Below are positions 32,980-40,975 of a stretch of 64,000 bases of DNA, one piece after another. A model generated the notes under the pieces. The model was not told the origin of the DNA. It ran no database searches and was given only the letters and a program-made list of their open reading frames with translations. The position numbers and the translations under genes are program-made. Position 1 is the first letter of the stretch, and each line of letters starts with the position of its first letter. Source of the DNA: Verrucomicrobiota bacterium (GTDB lineage: Bacteria; Chlamydiota; Chlamydiia; Chlamydiales; Rhabdochlamydiaceae); the NCBI GenBank assembly GCA_018239715.1, contig JAFEGW010000015.1, positions 18,442 to 82,441 of the forward strand, in the 5' to 3' direction.

Positions 32980-34392
32980 ATGAATAAAAAAACCATCACG
33001 GTGTTTACACTGGCCATGATTAATTTGGCCGCGATTGGGAGTGTGAAAAATTGGCCGACGATCGCTGAGTACGGCTTCTCCTCCATATTTTATTATTTAC
33101 TTGCCGCCTTGATCTTCTTTATTCCGACAGCGCTGGTTTCAGCCGAGCTCGCCACCGGCTGGCCTAAAATCGGGGGCATATTCGTCTGGGTCAAAGAAGC
33201 ATTCGGCCAGCGATGGGGATTTCTCGCCATCTGGCTCCTCTGGATTGAAAATGTCATCTGGTATCCGACCATGCTAAGCTTTATTGCTGCCACTGTCGCC
33301 TACATTTTCAACCCTGCATTAGCTTCTAATAAAACCTATCTTCTCCTCAGCTCGTTATCGGCTTTTTGGATCATGACCCTCATCAACTTCAAAGGCATGA
33401 AAATCTCTGGTTGGATTAGCTCTTTCGGCATGATCTTCGGGACCTTTCTCCCCGCTGCTGTGATCATCGGCCTCGGTTTTCTTTGGTATTTTTCGGGATC
33501 CCCTCTGCAAATAGATTTTAATCTGGAGAGCTTTGTCCCCAATCTCTCCAGTCCGGAACAGCTGGTGATTTTCACGGGTATTCTCCTCTCGTTCTGCGGA
33601 ATGGAAATGTCAGCCATCCATGCGCGCGATGTTCAAAATCCCCAGCGAAATTACCCTCGCGCGATCCTGCTCTCGGTCCTCTTGATCTTAGGCTTAACCA
33701 TTCTCGGCGTCCTGGCCATCGCTGCCGTCATCCCTCAAAATGAAATCAGCCTAACCGCCGGATCGATGCAGGCCTTTGCCTCATTCGTGAGCGCCTACAA
33801 CTGGGGCTGGCTCGTCCCCTTCATGGCCTTTCTGGTCGTGATCGGAGCCCTAGCATCACTGAGCACCTGGATTGTCGGCCCTAGCCGAGGACTCTTAGCT
33901 GCTGCTCAGCACGGCGACCTGCCTCCTTACTTCCGCAAGCTCAATAAAGACGGCATGCCGCTCCGTCTCCTTGTCCTCCAAGGCCTGATCGTGACGGGTC
34001 TTAGTTTTATGTTCCTGCTGATGCCGACCGTCAACAGCGCCTACTGGATTTTGACCGTCATGGTCGCTCAGGTCTATCTCGTGATGTACATTTTGATGTT
34101 CCTCGCCGCGATCCGACTTCGGTATAAAAGACCTGGCGTCGTCCGCGCTTACCAAATCCCCGGCGGAAAAGCCGGCATGTGGATAGTGGCAGGTCTAGGA
34201 ATTGCCAGTTCGTTTTTTACCTTGATTATTGGATTTTTCCCGCCCGCTCAGTTCCCCACCGGAAACGTCACTTTCTACGTCGCATTCCTGATCATTGGCA
34301 TGCTTATCTTTTGCTCAGCCCCTGCTTTGATCTTGCGGTTTAAAAAGCCTTCTTGGTCTTTAAAACTGGAACATGAGACAGGCGATGAATGA
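32980..34392 (+). CDS. APC-family amino-acid antiporter (GadC/XasA-like)
   Basis: 470 residues with about 12 membrane helices. The first helix (FTLAMINLAAIGSVKNWPTI) and the following FIPTALVSAELATGWPKIGG agree with the amino-acid/polyamine-organocation superfamily, and the GIFVWVKEAFGQRWGFLAIW region with GadC-type glutamate/GABA exchangers. Chlamydiae carry such exchangers for host amino acids. The next gene (a methyltransferase) starts 8 bp before this stop. Confidence 0.87.
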   Translation: MNKKTITVFTLAMINLAAIGSVKNWPTIAEYGFSSIFYYLLAALIFFIPTALVSAELATGWPKIGGIFVWVKEAFGQRWGFLAIWLLWIENVIWYPTMLSFIAATVAYIFNPALASNKTYLLLSSLSAFWIMTLINFKGMKISGWISSFGMIFGTFLPAAVIIGLGFLWYFSGSPLQIDFNLESFVPNLSSPEQLVIFTGILLSFCGMEMSAIHARDVQNPQRNYPRAILLSVLLILGLTILGVLAIAAVIPQNEISLTAGSMQAFASFVSAYNWGWLVPFMAFLVVIGALASLSTWIVGPSRGLLAAAQHGDLPPYFRKLNKDGMPLRLLVLQGLIVTGLSFMFLLMPTVNSAYWILTVMVAQVYLVMYILMFLAAIRLRYKRPGVVRAYQIPGGKAGMWIVAGLGIASSFFTLIIGFFPPAQFPTGNVTFYVAFLIIGMLIFCSAPALILRFKKPSWSLKLEHETGDE

Positions 34393-35128
34393 GACATCTT
34401 GGGAATCCTCCCATAAATGGTACGACTCTATTGTCGGAGAAAAAGGGCACTACTACCATGAGCACGTCGTGCTCCCTAGCACCCTCAAACTTCTGGCTCT
34501 AAAACAGGGCGATGCCGTTTTAGACCTGGGCTGCGGCCAAGGGGTCCTGAGCCGGCATCTTCCTGTTGATGTCGACTACACAGGGATTGATGCCTCCCCT
34601 TCCCTTATCCAGCAAGCGAAAAAACGTTCGAAAAAATCCTTCCATGTCGCCGATATCACCAAACCTCTTCATCTCAACCTCCCACCTTTTTCCCATGCTA
34701 CGCTGATCTTAGTGATACAAAACCTAGAAGATCATAAAAAAGCTATAGAAAACGCCTTCCGCTTCTTAAAACCCGGCGGCAAACTCCTCATTGTCATGAA
34801 TCATCCGTGCTTTCGCATCGCCCGCCAATCGTCCTGGGGAGTCGATGAGCCAAAAAAGCTGCAATACCGCCGCCTCGATCTCTACATGTCTTCGCTCAAA
34901 ATCCCCATCCAAACTAAGCCTAGCGCCGGAGAAAAATCAGAAACGACATGGTCGTTCCATCATCCGCTGTCGACGTATTTCCAGGCCTTGGCTAAAACAG
35001 GATTTTTAGTGGCAACTCTCGAAGAATGGGTCTCGGACAAGAAAAGCACAGGACCTAAAGCTCGCATGGAAAATCGCAGCCGGGAAGAATTCCCTCTGTT
35101 CCTAGCACTTCTGGCTGTCAAAAAATAA
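34385..35128 (+). CDS. Class I SAM-dependent methyltransferase
   Basis: 247 residues from ATG 34385. SAM motif I is VLDLGCGQGVLSRHLP, motif II VDYTGIDASPSLI, then HVADI, and motif post-III RFLKPGGKLLIVMNHPC. The complete motif order suggests an active enzyme, in contrast to the shortened one at 12932. The substrate is not predictable; the C-terminal HHPLSTYFQALAKTGF is typical of UbiE/small-molecule methyltransferases. Translationally coupled to the amino-acid antiporter gene. Confidence 0.85.
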   Translation: MNETSWESSHKWYDSIVGEKGHYYHEHVVLPSTLKLLALKQGDAVLDLGCGQGVLSRHLPVDVDYTGIDASPSLIQQAKKRSKKSFHVADITKPLHLNLPPFSHATLILVIQNLEDHKKAIENAFRFLKPGGKLLIVMNHPCFRIARQSSWGVDEPKKLQYRRLDLYMSSLKIPIQTKPSAGEKSETTWSFHHPLSTYFQALAKTGFLVATLEEWVSDKKSTGPKARMENRSREEFPLFLALLAVKK

Positions 35129-35244
35129 GCAGTTTAATAGTCGAGTGTTTGGATCGTTTCTCCTGTCTCTGTTAGTTTTTAGCGAAACCAATGCCCTGAG
35201 CTTTCGCCAGTAAGGGAGCCCAATTTGATAGAAGTACAAAGTTT

Positions 35245-35326
35245 TTGTTGCTGAGAAAATTTTAGCTCAAAAACTTCTCTTTAAGCTATCCTTGTTTCAA
35301 AAAAATTCCCTTTAAAGGAGGAAACT
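35245..35326 (+). promoter_or_regulatory. Conserved leader before P1 (near-identical to the P6 leader)
   Basis: About 80 bp ending in the strong Shine-Dalgarno AAAGGAGGAAAC are almost identical, with about three differences, to the region before P6 on the other strand (55451-55532). Noncoding conservation of this length implies a shared promoter/5' UTR or recent recombination. Both contain the motif AGCTCAAAAA...AGCT, a weak inverted repeat. Confidence 0.7.
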
Positions 35327-38300
35327 ATGGTTCCAGCCCCGCCGCCTTCCAGCTCACAACCCTTTCCTCCTCATCTAAAATCCCACCATCCCAATCCTCA
35401 AACCCCCTGGAACTTCAGCGAGCCCCTGTTTAAACGGGTCCAAAACTACACCTCCGATAAATCGTTTAAACTCTGTGAAGTGTTGAACACAGATGCTGAG
35501 CTCAACTTTATTTTGAAATACTTCGAACACCAAAAACCCCCCGGCTATAGCATTAAACGTGTCGTCTGCATTCATAATCCTGAGCATACTCAAATGTTTG
35601 AAAGCACCCTCAAAAATATGGAACGCGAAGCGAGCAATCCCGTCTTTGCCCCCAAAGGCAAAGACGAAGAACCCAAAGCCGATCGTGCCCGGGTTCTTTC
35701 CCGCTGGGAATTTCAAATTTCTCAATTTTCTCCTGTCGAGATCAAAAGCCTGTCTTCTCGAGGAAACGACACCTGCACCAAAGCCAAAGTTCTCCCACTA
35801 TGGCATGGGAGTACCAAGGAAATTTGTCAATCGATCTGTTGGTCTGGCTTTACCTCTTTTGGAAAGCACCATTACTTTGACGAAAATGCCAGCAAAGGAA
35901 ACACCAAAAGCACCGATAAAGGGTATTTTGGAGCCGGCATTTATTTTACCAATAGTGCTCAATATGCCACGATGTACAGCTCAGGAGGTCATCTCCTGTT
36001 AGTTTGGGTCTCCATGCGAGAGCCTTACCCTGTCGTCAATGACAAACCCCATCCTCAGAAGGGGAGTGACATGCTCAAGCTCGAAGGCAGGATGCACTAC
36101 CAAAACTACAATGCTCATTTCATTCCCGTCGCTTCCATTCGCCCTCAGGATCCTAAATGTTTAGAGTATTATCCGTGCTATAAAGACCAACAACCTGCGT
36201 GGGATGAGTTTGTGGTGTTCGAAAAAGCTCAAGCCCTTCCTAGGTTTTGGATTGAGCTAGGAACGGACTTTCCAAAAGTAGTACTCAGCGACATAGGAAC
36301 TGTCGGAGAGCTGCTCACGCTTCTCCTGACCCTTCTCAACAAACCCGAAGTTCAACAACACCCCGATCTAGTCCAAAAATTCCAAGCCAAAGCCGACCTC
36401 ATGCGCGATCAAGCCGAAACCAACCCCTTAGGAGTCGAAGACCAAAGCTTTTTAAAACTGGCCAAAAGACTCCTTCCTGAAGGAGAAAAGCTCAACGCTG
36501 CCACCGTAAACATGCTCATCCGAGCAGGCTCCACTCCTCCGAGGAGTCCCTTATTAGCAGCTGCAGCCAAAGCCCCCATTCCTTCCGCTGCAGCTGCTGT
36601 AAAAACTCCTGCCCCAAGCTTCTCCGTCGCTTCCTTAGTTCCAGCGCTTCCGCCTGTTCCTGGGGCAGTTTCCGCGGTTCCGAAGGCCTTTGCCAACCCC
36701 CTTCTTCCTGCGATCGCCTTTGGGAAAGAACTGTGGGCAAAATATCTTGGCGATGTGGGAGAAGAGCCGCCTTTACCTTCAGATATTGCTAAAATCCTGC
36801 AAGGCCCCTGTCCGTTCAATCCCGGGAGAAGAGTCGAGGAGACGCACCTCTTGACGCTGATCCCTAAAACTGTGAATGGAAAGCCTCTAACGCTCAACTT
36901 TCTCGAAGAGCTGGTGAAGCACCCAAGAAAAGGCTCAGCAACGAGGTATAGATACTATTTGAATGAGATTAAGAATGAACATGGAAATACCACCTCTGCC
37001 TCCTCATACTGGGTCTTGTTTACCAAGGATGTGATCCCTGAAGGCCAAAACAAAAGCTATAACACCCAAGTTCAGCTGTTAAAAGAACAAAGCCAAAAAG
37101 CCAAGGTCGTGTATGAAGTACCACAACTCCTAGAGGCAGTGACCAGCATCTTGATGGAGTACCTGCGCACTGGAAAGCGGCTGTATAGTGATAATCCTTG
37201 GACGTTTACACGCTGCCAGGAATTGGTCTCTACCCGTCCTACCTGGTCATTGGTTGTTGGGGGCTTTGCTGCGGACGGCCTCATCGTCCGCGAACTCGAC
37301 TTCTCCGGACTTGGGGGTGTACGGAAGTTCAATGACCAAGGAATGACTCAAGATTATATAGAAGAAACAATAGCAACAGTAATAGCAAATATGCAATTGA
37401 AAGCAGGAGCAACATCTACTGTAATTCCTACGAATGCTGCTCGTGTGAAAACCTCTCCTCTACCTTCGTTAGAGGCAACATCCCTAGAAGTATTTTCAAG
37501 GTTTAAAAAAGCCGCTGAGCAGGGGGATGCTCAGGCGCAATATAGCTTAGGACTTTGCTACGCAAATGGCCAGGGAGTGGCTCAGGATTACAAAGAAGCT
37601 GTGAAATGGTATCATAAAGCAGCTGAGCAAGGTTATGCTTATGCTCAACACAACTTAGGAGTATGCTATGGAAATGGCCAAGGAGTGGCTAAGGACCACC
37701 AAGAGGCAGCCAAGTGGTTTCAAAAAGCGGCTGAAAAAGGCAATGCTACTGCTCAATACAACCTAGGACTTTGCTACGCAAATGACCGAGGAGTAGCCAA
37801 AGATTACAAAAAAGCCGCAGAGTGGTATCGAAAAGCCGCTGATCAAGGCCACGCTGCTGCTCAGTCCAACTTGGGGGTTTGCTATGACAATGGCCGAGGA
37901 GTGGCTAACGATGAAAAAGAGGCTGCCAAGTGGTATCAAAAAGCGGCTGATCAAGGCCTTGCTAAGGCTCAACACAATTTAGGAGTTTGCTACGAAAAGG
38001 GCCGAGGAGTGGATAAGGATGAAAAAGAGGCTGTCAAGTGGTATCGAAAAGCCGCTGATCAAGGCCATGCTGCTGCTCAATTCGTCTTAGGAGTATGCTA
38101 TGCAGATGGTCAAGGAGTGGATAAGGACCTAAAACAAGCCGTGAAATGGTATCAAAAAGCGGCTGATCAAGGCGGTGCTGATGCTCAATTCGCCTTAGGA
38201 GTTTGCTACGAAAAGGGCCGAGGAGTGGATAAGGATGAAAAAGAGGCAGCCAAGTGGTATCAAAAAGCGGCTGATCAAGGGGATGCTGATGCTCAATTCG

Positions 38301-38653
38301 CCTTAGGAGTTTGCTACGAAAAGGGCCGAGGAGTGGATAAGGATGAAAAAGAGGCAGCCAAGTGGTATCAAAAAGCGGCTGATCAAGGGGATGCTTATGC
38401 TCAGTTCAATTTGGGGAATTGCTATGCCAATGGCCAAGGAGTGGTAAAGGACGAAAAAGAGGCAGTTAAGTGGTATCAAAAAGCGGCGGATCAAGGCCTT
38501 GCTAAGGCTCAGGTCAACTTAGGAGTTTGCTATGAAAATGGCCGAGGAGTGGCTAAGGACGAAAAAGAGGCTGTCAAGTGGATTCAAAAAGCTGCAGCTC
38601 AGGGCAACCAGCAAGCTCAAGAAGCTTTGAGTAAGCTTAAAACTTCAGTTTAA
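35327..38653 (+). CDS. P1: PARP-domain protein with CTM and ten Sel1 repeats
   Basis: 1108 residues. Residues 1-310 form the PARP catalytic half: a Pro-rich start, an IKRVVCIHNP strand, then KVLPLWHGS (His160), FGAGIYFTNSAQYA (Tyr206) and AWDEFVVFEKAQALPRFW (Glu294). This is the H-Y-E triad of poly-ADP-ribosylating enzymes. A ~90-residue helical linker follows, then an Ala/Pro-rich stretch, the C-terminal module (CTM, ~462-669, ending GLGGVRKF) and ten 36-residue Sel1 repeats (~729-1088), two of them identical in DNA. ADP-ribosylation of host proteins is the likely role, with the repeats for binding; secretion is inferred. No export signal is seen. Confidence 0.88.
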   Translation: MVPAPPPSSSQPFPPHLKSHHPNPQTPWNFSEPLFKRVQNYTSDKSFKLCEVLNTDAELNFILKYFEHQKPPGYSIKRVVCIHNPEHTQMFESTLKNMEREASNPVFAPKGKDEEPKADRARVLSRWEFQISQFSPVEIKSLSSRGNDTCTKAKVLPLWHGSTKEICQSICWSGFTSFGKHHYFDENASKGNTKSTDKGYFGAGIYFTNSAQYATMYSSGGHLLLVWVSMREPYPVVNDKPHPQKGSDMLKLEGRMHYQNYNAHFIPVASIRPQDPKCLEYYPCYKDQQPAWDEFVVFEKAQALPRFWIELGTDFPKVVLSDIGTVGELLTLLLTLLNKPEVQQHPDLVQKFQAKADLMRDQAETNPLGVEDQSFLKLAKRLLPEGEKLNAATVNMLIRAGSTPPRSPLLAAAAKAPIPSAAAAVKTPAPSFSVASLVPALPPVPGAVSAVPKAFANPLLPAIAFGKELWAKYLGDVGEEPPLPSDIAKILQGPCPFNPGRRVEETHLLTLIPKTVNGKPLTLNFLEELVKHPRKGSATRYRYYLNEIKNEHGNTTSASSYWVLFTKDVIPEGQNKSYNTQVQLLKEQSQKAKVVYEVPQLLEAVTSILMEYLRTGKRLYSDNPWTFTRCQELVSTRPTWSLVVGGFAADGLIVRELDFSGLGGVRKFNDQGMTQDYIEETIATVIANMQLKAGATSTVIPTNAARVKTSPLPSLEATSLEVFSRFKKAAEQGDAQAQYSLGLCYANGQGVAQDYKEAVKWYHKAAEQGYAYAQHNLGVCYGNGQGVAKDHQEAAKWFQKAAEKGNATAQYNLGLCYANDRGVAKDYKKAAEWYRKAADQGHAAAQSNLGVCYDNGRGVANDEKEAAKWYQKAADQGLAKAQHNLGVCYEKGRGVDKDEKEAVKWYRKAADQGHAAAQFVLGVCYADGQGVDKDLKQAVKWYQKAADQGGADAQFALGVCYEKGRGVDKDEKEAAKWYQKAADQGDADAQFALGVCYEKGRGVDKDEKEAAKWYQKAADQGDAYAQFNLGNCYANGQGVVKDEKEAVKWYQKAADQGLAKAQVNLGVCYENGRGVAKDEKEAVKWIQKAAAQGNQQAQEALSKLKTSV

Positions 38654-38782
38654 ACTAAGATATACAAACTTACATCGCTCATCAAAGTAGATGAGTTAAC
38701 TCATAAAAAGCCTTTATTTCAGAGATTCTAATTTCCTAGACTGTTCCCAAGCAATCCTTCTTTTGATCAAGAAGGAATTACA

Positions 38783-39067
38783 AAGATCGTACTGTGTCTT
38801 AGACAAGAGATATGATCGCTAAAAGCGTAGATGACGACTATAAAGAAGAATTTCAGCTGTTAAAAGAGCAGTGTCAAAAGCCCAGGTGGAGTACGAAGCA
38901 CCTCAACTTTTAGAGGCAACGACCAGCATCTTGATGGAGTATTGCACACCGTAAAGCGACTGTATAGCGGAAACATTTGGTGCCGGGAGAGGGTCTCAAT
39001 GTCACTAATTCTACTCCAAAGACGGCAACCTTACAACCTACGGACTGGTGGGTCTGAGGAAGTTCTA
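38783..39067 (+). pseudogene. Decayed CTM fragment behind P1
   Basis: Short frames here match the second half of the CTM: AAGATCGTACTG (RSYW), CAGCTGTTAAAAGAGCAG (QLLKEQ), then a KAQVEYEAPQLLEATTSILMEY-like stretch, a disrupted GKRLYSG, and finally a GGLRKF-like end with stop near 39067. Frameshifts and deletions separate them. It is the tail of a former PARP-family gene, followed by the shared 3' sequence. The stretch 38654-38782 shows nothing else. Confidence 0.75.
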
Positions 39068-39210
39068 ATTGATAACGGTCATTAAACTGTTTGGCTTGGA
39101 AATGGCCATTGGGGGGATTTTGGACATGATGACCCTGGAGCCCTAAGAATAGAAAGGGCAAATTTCCGAACTTAAGCTTGCCATTCTGTTCGCAAGCACA
39201 AGTTTGGAGT
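39068..39210 (+). repeat. Family-specific 3' sequence (copy behind the CTM fragment)
   Basis: Resembles 45610-45731 and the regions behind P6 and P7: a GGCCATTGGGG...TTTTGGACAT part, then AGAAAGGGCAAATTTCC and an arm AAGCTTGC that can pair with GCAAG. It is probably a conserved 3' UTR/terminator of the PARP family. The rest up to 39465 shows no gene. Confidence 0.5.
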
Positions 39211-39465
39211 CCTGACATTTGTAAGCGTTTTTAAAGTAAATCACGATCATTTATGTTTCGTGAATTTTTAAAGCCATCATTTCGGTCAATCTGCGAGTAT
39301 TGTTAGCATTCGGGCTCAATCTGAAGTTCCCAAAGTTCACACTAAGTCAAAAACTGCCGCGAGCTCGATACCATGATTTTTCTTTGGGAATGCTAAGCAG
39401 GAAAAAAAACTATATTTAAATATTTACCCTACCTACAATCGAATTACTCAAAGAAGGAGGCAATC

Positions 39466-40896
39466 ATGGCTGCCATTAGTCCACGAGATCCTATCATCAG
39501 CCCAAGAGATTCTACAGTCCCTAAAAGCCCTCCCTCTCCTGCTCCTACTATTGTTTCTCCGCGAAGAGAAATTCCCACATTAAAAGCCGTCAATCCCGAT
39601 GATCTGAAAATGAGGGAATTAACCATTGAGACGAAAAGACCATCGGCAAGGAGTATCCTTAAACCCTCCCCCAATTTTGCTCCTGAGGTCAAGGAAAACT
39701 TTGCCAAAGTTCACTCCAATGAGTTGATCTCTTTGCCGGAGGTTCGTTATCGAGCAGATTTCAAGAAAGCGATTCAAGGCGGATTACCTTTAAAACCTGT
39801 TATTCTTTCACCGAGCCATTTCGTCTCTAAATCGATGATTGAACATCTGATGCGCAATAAGAAAGACTCTGCTCTAGGGGTTAAATATAAAGAGGGAGAT
39901 AAAGTCACCTGGATGGAAGGAGCTTTACATACCTTTCTGACCCCCATCTGCCCGATTGTCATGTCCGGAGACTATTATTATAAAAATGGACATCAAATTC
40001 TCTTTACAGAAGGCAAAGGAAGACAAGTGATCCTTAGTGCATCGATTCAGCCCGACTTTGAAAAGTCATTTGAGAATGAAGTCATCATGCGAGTCGTGAA
40101 GGTCCAAGAAGAGGCGATTGAAGGGCAAGACCTGGATTCTTTACAACCGCTTTGGAATTTAGCCAGCGATAGCCCTGTCAATTTTAAACGGCAGTTGAAA
40201 GAGTATGAAGCTCGTCTTCAAAAGCACATGATCTATCATCTAACCTCAAAACACAGACTGCCCGCCTTAAAAGAAGTGCGAACGATCCTAGATCCTTCTC
40301 AAGCTCTGGAGTATATCGATCAACTCATTAAAAACTCTCATCTTGATGAGCAGGTTGCTCTTGTCAATCAGTTTGTTCGATTAGAAGATCACGTGATCTC
40401 TTTAGAAGCCTTATTTTCGATTTACTTTCAGCTTGTTCGCAACGAGTTTAGTGTTTTTGAAGCCGTGCTTCTCCAAGGATATGTCTATACGATCGATCCT
40501 CCAGTGATTTTTGCAAGGCAGATTGGGGTCAAGAATGTCAATATCCTCAATCGCCTGCAGATTTTAGCCTTTAAGTCGCTTCGTCGACACTCCCCTTTCC
40601 CCTCTCTTAAAATCATCGGATTTAATGATTATGCGGATAAGGAAGCGATTGTTCTTCTCAAAATGATTTTCCCCGACAAAACTATCCTCCCTAAACAAGA
40701 ACTTTTCCGAGACAAACATTATTCTGTCCGAGAAGGGTATGCGTTAGTCCTTCATAACAATAGCGATGCTTTTGGGCAAAATATTGAGACGGAAGAAATT
40801 AATTCCAGCATGGATGGAGCGATTGGAAGTTGCTCCGATGCTGCATGCCAGCTTCAAAGAGATCGTGTCGATTTGTTGAATTACATTTTCCAATAG
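39466..40896 (+). CDS. Unknown protein within the PARP block, possibly effector-like
   Basis: 476 residues. The N-terminal ~65 residues are disordered, with repeated ISPRDP/SPRDS motifs. The rest is an alpha/beta protein with helical middle; the end (LKIIGFNDYADKEAIVLLKM, REGYALVLHNNSDAFGQNIE, SSMDGAIGSCSDAACQLQ) looks conserved and reminds me of a domain of unknown function in Legionella proteins (DUF4804-like, from memory and uncertain). Good AAGGAGG Shine-Dalgarno. No PARP, CTM or repeat module. Its place among ADP-ribosyltransferase-like genes makes a partner or reversal role worth testing, but no macrodomain or hydrolase motif is visible. Confidence 0.6.
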   Translation: MAAISPRDPIISPRDSTVPKSPPSPAPTIVSPRREIPTLKAVNPDDLKMRELTIETKRPSARSILKPSPNFAPEVKENFAKVHSNELISLPEVRYRADFKKAIQGGLPLKPVILSPSHFVSKSMIEHLMRNKKDSALGVKYKEGDKVTWMEGALHTFLTPICPIVMSGDYYYKNGHQILFTEGKGRQVILSASIQPDFEKSFENEVIMRVVKVQEEAIEGQDLDSLQPLWNLASDSPVNFKRQLKEYEARLQKHMIYHLTSKHRLPALKEVRTILDPSQALEYIDQLIKNSHLDEQVALVNQFVRLEDHVISLEALFSIYFQLVRNEFSVFEAVLLQGYVYTIDPPVIFARQIGVKNVNILNRLQILAFKSLRRHSPFPSLKIIGFNDYADKEAIVLLKMIFPDKTILPKQELFRDKHYSVREGYALVLHNNSDAFGQNIETEEINSSMDGAIGSCSDAACQLQRDRVDLLNYIFQ

Positions 40897-40975
40897 AGTT
40901 TTTTAACTTTTGCTTTTATAAAAATTGATTCAAGTTTAAAATTTTGGTTGTTCTAATCCTATTCATGGAGTTGAT

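Noticed and set aside
36409..36897. Antisense frames along the PARP genes (also at 51543, 58492, 59172)
   Set aside because: They recur at the same place in every paralog because they are the complement of the shared coding sequence; the plus or minus PARP frames have conserved motifs.
37511..38600. Sel1 array considered as a CRISPR-like repeat array
   Set aside because: The 108-bp period has no spacers and encodes 36-residue Sel1 repeats in one frame.
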